64,000 bases of DNA from Astragalus membranaceus (taxonomy: Eukaryota > Streptophyta > Magnoliopsida > Fabales > Fabaceae), in contig CM076846.1 in the NCBI GenBank assembly GCA_039519185.1, positions 148,256,605 to 148,320,604 on the forward strand, given 5' to 3'. Made by a program: the position numbers and the translations under genes. The notes beneath the pieces are model-generated. The model was given only the letters and a program-made list of their open reading frames with translations, made no database searches and was not told the DNA's origin. The stretch's first letter is position 1. Each line of letters opens with the position of its first letter. Of this stretch, positions 59,575 through 64,000 are shown one piece after another.

Positions 59575-59937
59575 CGGCTTCATTTTCAAAATGACGAAGA
59601 ACTCCTCTTGCTCCGAGGAAGCTCCGCCTCTATCCACGACAATATACATGGAGCAAGTTGGACAACACAAGGTGGCTGAGGATGAATGGTTGAAAGACAT
59701 GGGAGGCAATTTGAGTTTGGTGGCTAGCATCATCACAATAACATTTCAAATGTTTTTTAATCCTTAGAGTGGTGTTAGGTTGGTAAAGAATACTAAAAAT
59801 GATATATTTTCTACACATGAGACTAGTTATTCTAATGTCGTGTGCCCTGGAGAGGCTATCTTACCAATTGTATATCGTGATCCATATTCTTTTGCTTTTA
59901 CTTGCAAGAATATGTGTCACGATATACAACTGCTATG
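59575..59937 (+). pseudogene. PGG-domain (ankyrin-type) protein fragment
   Basis: The frame reads EDEWLKDMGGNLSLVASIIT then ITFQMFFNP, a stop at 59765, and SGVRLVKNTKND, CPGEAILPIVYRD. WL-x-D/E-M-x-G-N-x-SLVA ... FNPPGGV is the PGG domain of plant ankyrin-repeat membrane proteins (ACD6/ITN1 type). Here NPPGGV is replaced by NP-stop-SGV. No ankyrin repeats lie upstream; the Ogre-like LTR ends there. It is a broken fragment. Confidence 0.6.
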
Positions 59938-61189
59938 ACAGAATTTTTATGACATAAAGCATAAAAATAGTTACTCACGTGTGTAAAAGGGACATCATCT
60001 CCACTATTCTTAACAGGCCTAACACCACCAGAGGATTAAAAACCATTTAAAACGTCACGGTTGTAATAATCACGATTTTATCGGTGTGGTGATGCTTTTG
60101 GAATAATAATATCTTAATCCATCCAATGAACTATTATTTCTTCATTTCGTAACAACAAATGTGGATCCTATGTTTCACTCATTCCCTCAAACTTGGTCCA
60201 TCCTCTCTATCTCTCTCATAACCTTACTATCTCCCATCATTATATCTCTATGTTTAATCAGATTCCCTCTCCTCTCGCTCTTATAATTAGTGAAGGAGAG
60301 AAAGAAGCAAAGAAATTGATTCAAACACGTAAGAATCGTTCTTTTGTTTACTTTTTAATATGACGTAAGAATCGTTCTTCATCCGTTTACAACTAACTAA
60401 CGTGATCCAAATTATGATAGGGCAAATTGGCTATTATTAATATGTTTTTTTAATGGGTTGCAAACTGGTTATTAGACAACTACCTTTAATTAAAACTTGT
60501 TATATAATAACTTTTTACGTGTTTTGTTCATAAAATAAAATATTTGACTTTTTTTACGTCTACTAAAATAAAAAGTAAAGAGAATTATGCTCTAGGTAGG
60601 GGTGGGGATTGGCGAGAACGACCGACAGGGGCCTACAACCATTTTGAAACTATGTTTGATATTTTTTATTTTAAAAAACTGGGAGTGCAAGGTTTTGCTT
60701 TTCTCAACTTAATATTTAAATAGTTTTAGAGACGATTTCATACGACTAACAATGATTGCTTATCTAAAAAAATACGACTAACAATGATTGGTTTTTTTTA
60801 TAAGCACTAACAATGATTGGTGAGTTGAGAATTAAATCCCACCTAGTCACATGTTAGCCGGTCATAAAATAAGTAAAAATAGAATTTGGGTTAAAAAGTG
60901 ATGAACTTGCGCATTCAAACTTGTCCCAACAAGGCAAAAAAATGGTGGGTTGGCGGGCTGACAAAACACAACCTACCAAAAATACATAAAAAGTAATTTG
61001 AAATTGAAAAAGTTAAAGTTCAAAAATTTATATAAACTTAATGGGCTAACCTGCCTAACACCGACGAGTTAGTAGGCTAGCCAATCCGAGTTATATTCGG
61101 GGTGATCGGCTATTGAGGACCACCCCACCTCACCTTTTTTGGCAGGCCAATTTGCCAGCCTTAACCCATATTCCTACCCCAACCTCTCA
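59938..61189. other. No gene seen; partial hAT-like repeat possible
   Basis: About 60595-61185 contains repeat-like text with TAGGGGTGGGGATTGGCG at the left and CCTACCCCAACC at the right. These weakly resemble hAT-type inverted ends, but no 8-bp duplication is visible. Confidence 0.3.
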
Positions 61190-61650
61190 TTAGAAGGTGT
61201 TATGTACCTTGTGGTCGTCTGGGTCGGATCTGGAGACTGCAGCTGGTAGGTCTCTTGCCGTCCAAGTCGAGTATCAGAGTGATTTTGGGTGGGGGTACCT
61301 GCGATGCCACTCTGATGCTCAAGTCAATATTGAGAATTGTAGACTGTAGCAGGGAATGAGAATGTACCTATTTTTGACAATGTGTGTCAGTATTTATAGG
61401 GATTCGTGCCAGCTCTGAGTCGTTGGATCAATCAGGTGAATCTGAACCGTTGAAACATGACAGTCTAAAATGAACTGATTTATCGTGATATAGATCTAAA
61501 CCATTAGGCTCATCATCCAAGTCCAATTGTTCGACTGAGCCTCGTGACAAAGCAACAGAAGCATTAATAAGCAGGATTGTCGTTAGAGTGGCAGGACACG
61601 TTCCTGTAATTAAACTTTTCAGATATGACTTGGGGGGCCACTGTGTTTAA
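61190..61650 (-). mobile_element. Possible LTR fragment
   Basis: On the minus strand a CCTATAAATAC box (near 61400) is followed by about 200 bp ending GGTACATAACA at 61190, as in an LTR with a promoter. The opposite end has CCCCCC near 61633. No target duplication or partner LTR was found. Confidence 0.4.
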
Positions 61651-62060
61651 GCTTGATATGATATCATGAAATGAATAGCACACCAATCATCGTATGGTTT
61701 TGCATCGACCTATAAAGTAAACAAAAGCATATCAACAATCATGTAAACCAGTAAACCACCATATTTCATGAGGGATGGAACCCTTACGTCATCAAGCTAG
61801 CTATTCCAATGTAGCTATCAGTGCAGCTGCAATTCCCCAACGTGTATATATGACGGTTACTCTCCAATAAATGTGCGATGCGAATCAATATCAATTTTCC
61901 AATTTTCATTCTCTACGGAAAGATCAAAGAGAAAAAGAGGAAAGAATAATACTTTTGCCATGCCTTTGTTATCCACTTTGAATGTAAGCAACAAAAAATT
62001 CTACATTGTCTAAAATATATACAATTTTCTTTTGGAATTAAATATATACAAATTTTAACT

Positions 62061-62138
62061 AACCAACACAGTTGACCAGTGACTTAATCTACTCGGTGCT
62101 CCCGAGTTCAATTCCCGCAGTGGATAAAAAAAAAATAA
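62061..62138 (+). mobile_element. Very short tRNA-like SINE
   Basis: The body is 78 bp, with TTGACCAGTGACTTA (box A-like) and GAGTTCAATTCCCG (box B-like) and an A9 tail. Imperfect 15-bp duplications ATACAAATTTTAACT and ATACAAAATTTAACT flank it (62046-62060 and 62139-62153; one mismatch). It is little more than a tRNA-sized unit. Confidence 0.65.
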
Positions 62139-62529
62139 ATACAAAATTTAACTCACATTACCTTATTTAATGATATCTTATCTAAAATATCCTTTTAATT
62201 AATTCAGATTTTATTTTTTAATAACTGTGTTATTTCTATAGAACAAGTTTAGATGAATGGTAATTAACTTGGGAGATGTAATTTATGTAGTTTTTTTTTT
62301 TTATCTTTGAGATCCGAAGAAGTATATATATACAAGTGAACACATTTATTATGCTTTGTTCGTACCAATTTCTCTATACCACATATAGGTTTTGTTTGGC
62401 AAGTCTCATCTTCTAGAGGATAGTGGATTTGGCTAGCAGATTTGACTAGTGGATGACGAGTAGACGTGTTTGGTAAGCACTAGCGTTTGAATTTGTAGCA
62501 TATAGCGTCTCACTCTTTTTATCATTTTT

Positions 62530-64000
62530 CACTACAAGAATTTCGGTGATTTCCGAGGGAAAAATCCCTCGCAAAAGCAGGAAAATCCGTCGCTAATTCA
62601 CGTTTCCGACGGACAAAATTCTGATGGAAAAACGCTCCTCGCAAACGATTTCCAACAGAATTTTCCCTCGCAAACGCTTCCGTCGCAAATCCCTCGCAAA
62701 CTCCGTCGCAAATCCCTCGCAAATTCCGTCAGAAATCCCTCGCAAATATCCTTCGCAAATATCTGTCGCAAATCCTTCGCAAATTCGCAAGGAAATTCCG
62801 TCGGTACAAATTGATAAATAATTTTTCAAAATCCTTCAGTTACATGCAAAGCCCATTCTGTTTTGCAATACGACTTTCCTGCCAATTCAGACTCAACCAA
62901 TGTAACTAGCCTATAATTAATTCAAAGATCAATGATGAAATCGAAAGAGGTATCATCCTAAACTTAAGAAGATTTCAATAAACCATTTGAACATTTCAAA
63001 TGTCAAATACCTTGAAAAGTCCAACGGGCCCTAAATTGAGCACTTAAGATAATGCAATGGGTAGAATAAGTAATTGCATAGAAGAACCCACATAAGACTA
63101 GATTAGATCCAAACAAATTAGCATAATGAACTAGATTAGATTCAACAAATTGTTGTTGTCCAGCACAATTACCATCCAGAAAACAAAATCATTTGCAGAA
63201 CAAAAACTCTTGAGCAATTATGTCCTAATTTCAATAAATCAGACCATACACAAAACGATAACAATATATTCCTATGAAAGTTAATTTGCTTGGCAGCCAG
63301 TTAGTGTCCTCAAAGAGCCCAACATTACCATTTACCATTAACAAGTTAGTGTCCTATGAAAGTTAACATTTACCATACACAAGTTAGTGTCCTCAAAAAG
63401 CCCAACAAGGTATGCCTCGACAGCTTCTTGCAAAGCAAGTACAACATAGCTCTGGAAACGCAGATCAGTCTGCAAAATCCACAACCAACATCGTTAACAA
63501 TCAATTTTAAACAATATACAAACTACAAATCACATAAACAATATACAAACTACAAACCAATATATGTGATAACTAACAATCACATATATATATATATATA
63601 CAAACTTATATTTCCAAACCAATATAACTGAAAATCACATATAAACTATAAATCATTCGGCTACATACAAACCCATTGTATTTACAATACAACTTTCCTG
63701 CCAATTTAATTCAGACTCATCCTACCAACTCAATAGAAATTCAATCCAAACCAAATAATTTCAACAACCCTATAATTTCAAACCAATATAACTAAAAATC
63801 ACATTTACTAACTTATATTTCTAAACCAATGTAAATAAAAATCACAAACTATAAATCATTCGGTTACATACATACTAATTCTATTTGCAATACAACTTCC
63901 CTGCCAATTTAATTCAGACTCAGCCTACCAACAGTATCTTTCCACAACATCTCCTTCAACTTCTCCAGCTCAGCAGGATCGACTGGTATATTTAACTGAG
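62530..64000 (+). mobile_element. Start of a fourth CACTA-like element, running off the window
   Basis: CACTACAAGAATTTC at 62530 is followed by about 270 bp of CCTCGCAAA, CCGTCGCAAA and CCGACGGA units, a CACTA-like subterminal region. No right end lies in the window. The sequence after it contains a histone H3 exon and three copies of a CCTGCCAATTTAATTCAGACTC-like block (near 62880, 63697 and 63901), so gene-derived DNA may be inside the element. Confidence 0.5.
63379..63469 (-). pseudogene. Histone H3.3-type exon
   Basis: On the minus strand, after TTTTGCAG, 91 bases encode TDLRFQSYVVLALQEAVEAY then LVGLFEDTNL, and end before GTATGG. This is residues 80-109 of histone H3 plus one base, bounded exactly as an intron-containing H3.3 exon would be. 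Leu90 is the plant H3.3 state; Tyr87, Val88 and Val96 depart from the normal sequence. No other H3 exon is seen nearby. A second scrap of the same exon (GLFEDTN) lies near 63302-63322. It is a captured or dead fragment. Confidence 0.8.

Overview
This window is AT-rich plant nuclear DNA, most likely from a legume. The host is inferred from three things: a long LTR with the organisation I know from legume Ogre/Tat elements, several short TRIM-type LTR families, and a complete plant CDPK-related kinase gene with GT-AG introns. No species can be named from sequence alone. Almost everything except one gene is transposable-element DNA, much of it nested.

Layout. 355-17125: LTR retrotransposon remains, mostly on the minus strand. 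A chromovirus-like 3' LTR (355-5108) carries a TRIM and an Athila-like LTR/gag fragment and is followed by a broken pol (5109-6764). Next comes a pol-less relative with a partial 3' LTR (6781-7696), a non-coding interior, an initiator-Met primer site (14839-14860) and a 5' LTR (14864-17125). A complete gag-only element with matching 319-bp LTRs (8403-12119) sits inside it. 17126-19001: minus-strand LINE relic with a second TRIM family inside. 19459-19667: a tRNA-derived SINE.

20136-24349: a complete 11-exon CDPK-related kinase (CRK) gene of 578 codons, with a third TRIM in its last intron. It is the only host gene I consider functional.

26360-37435: a nested stack. A minus-strand LINE RNase H relic is split by two plus-strand, 5'-truncated LINEs. 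The first of these is itself split by a CACTA-like palindrome array (27211-about 29495) and by a 3.2-kb Mutator-like element (30643-33870) that carries a plant mobile domain (PMD) gene. The second LINE (34224-37421) keeps a 1,009-codon open frame. 37436-46200: AT-rich DNA with minisatellites, tandem duplications, microsatellites and two Helitron-like hairpins.

46336-50201: exons of an RPA1-like OB-fold gene (minus strand), one of them cut by a solo LTR (46559-49940) that contains a CACTA element (48453-49654). 53311-59560: a SINE and an Ogre-like element whose first LTR carries a second CACTA element (53918-55094); the sister LTR preserves the empty site. 59575-59937: a PGG-domain pseudogene. 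62061-64000: a small SINE, then the start of a fourth CACTA-like element with a histone H3.3-type exon.

The genes do not form a pathway. The window is best read as one kinase gene flanked by layers of mobile DNA whose insertion order can be deduced from target-site duplications and empty sites.
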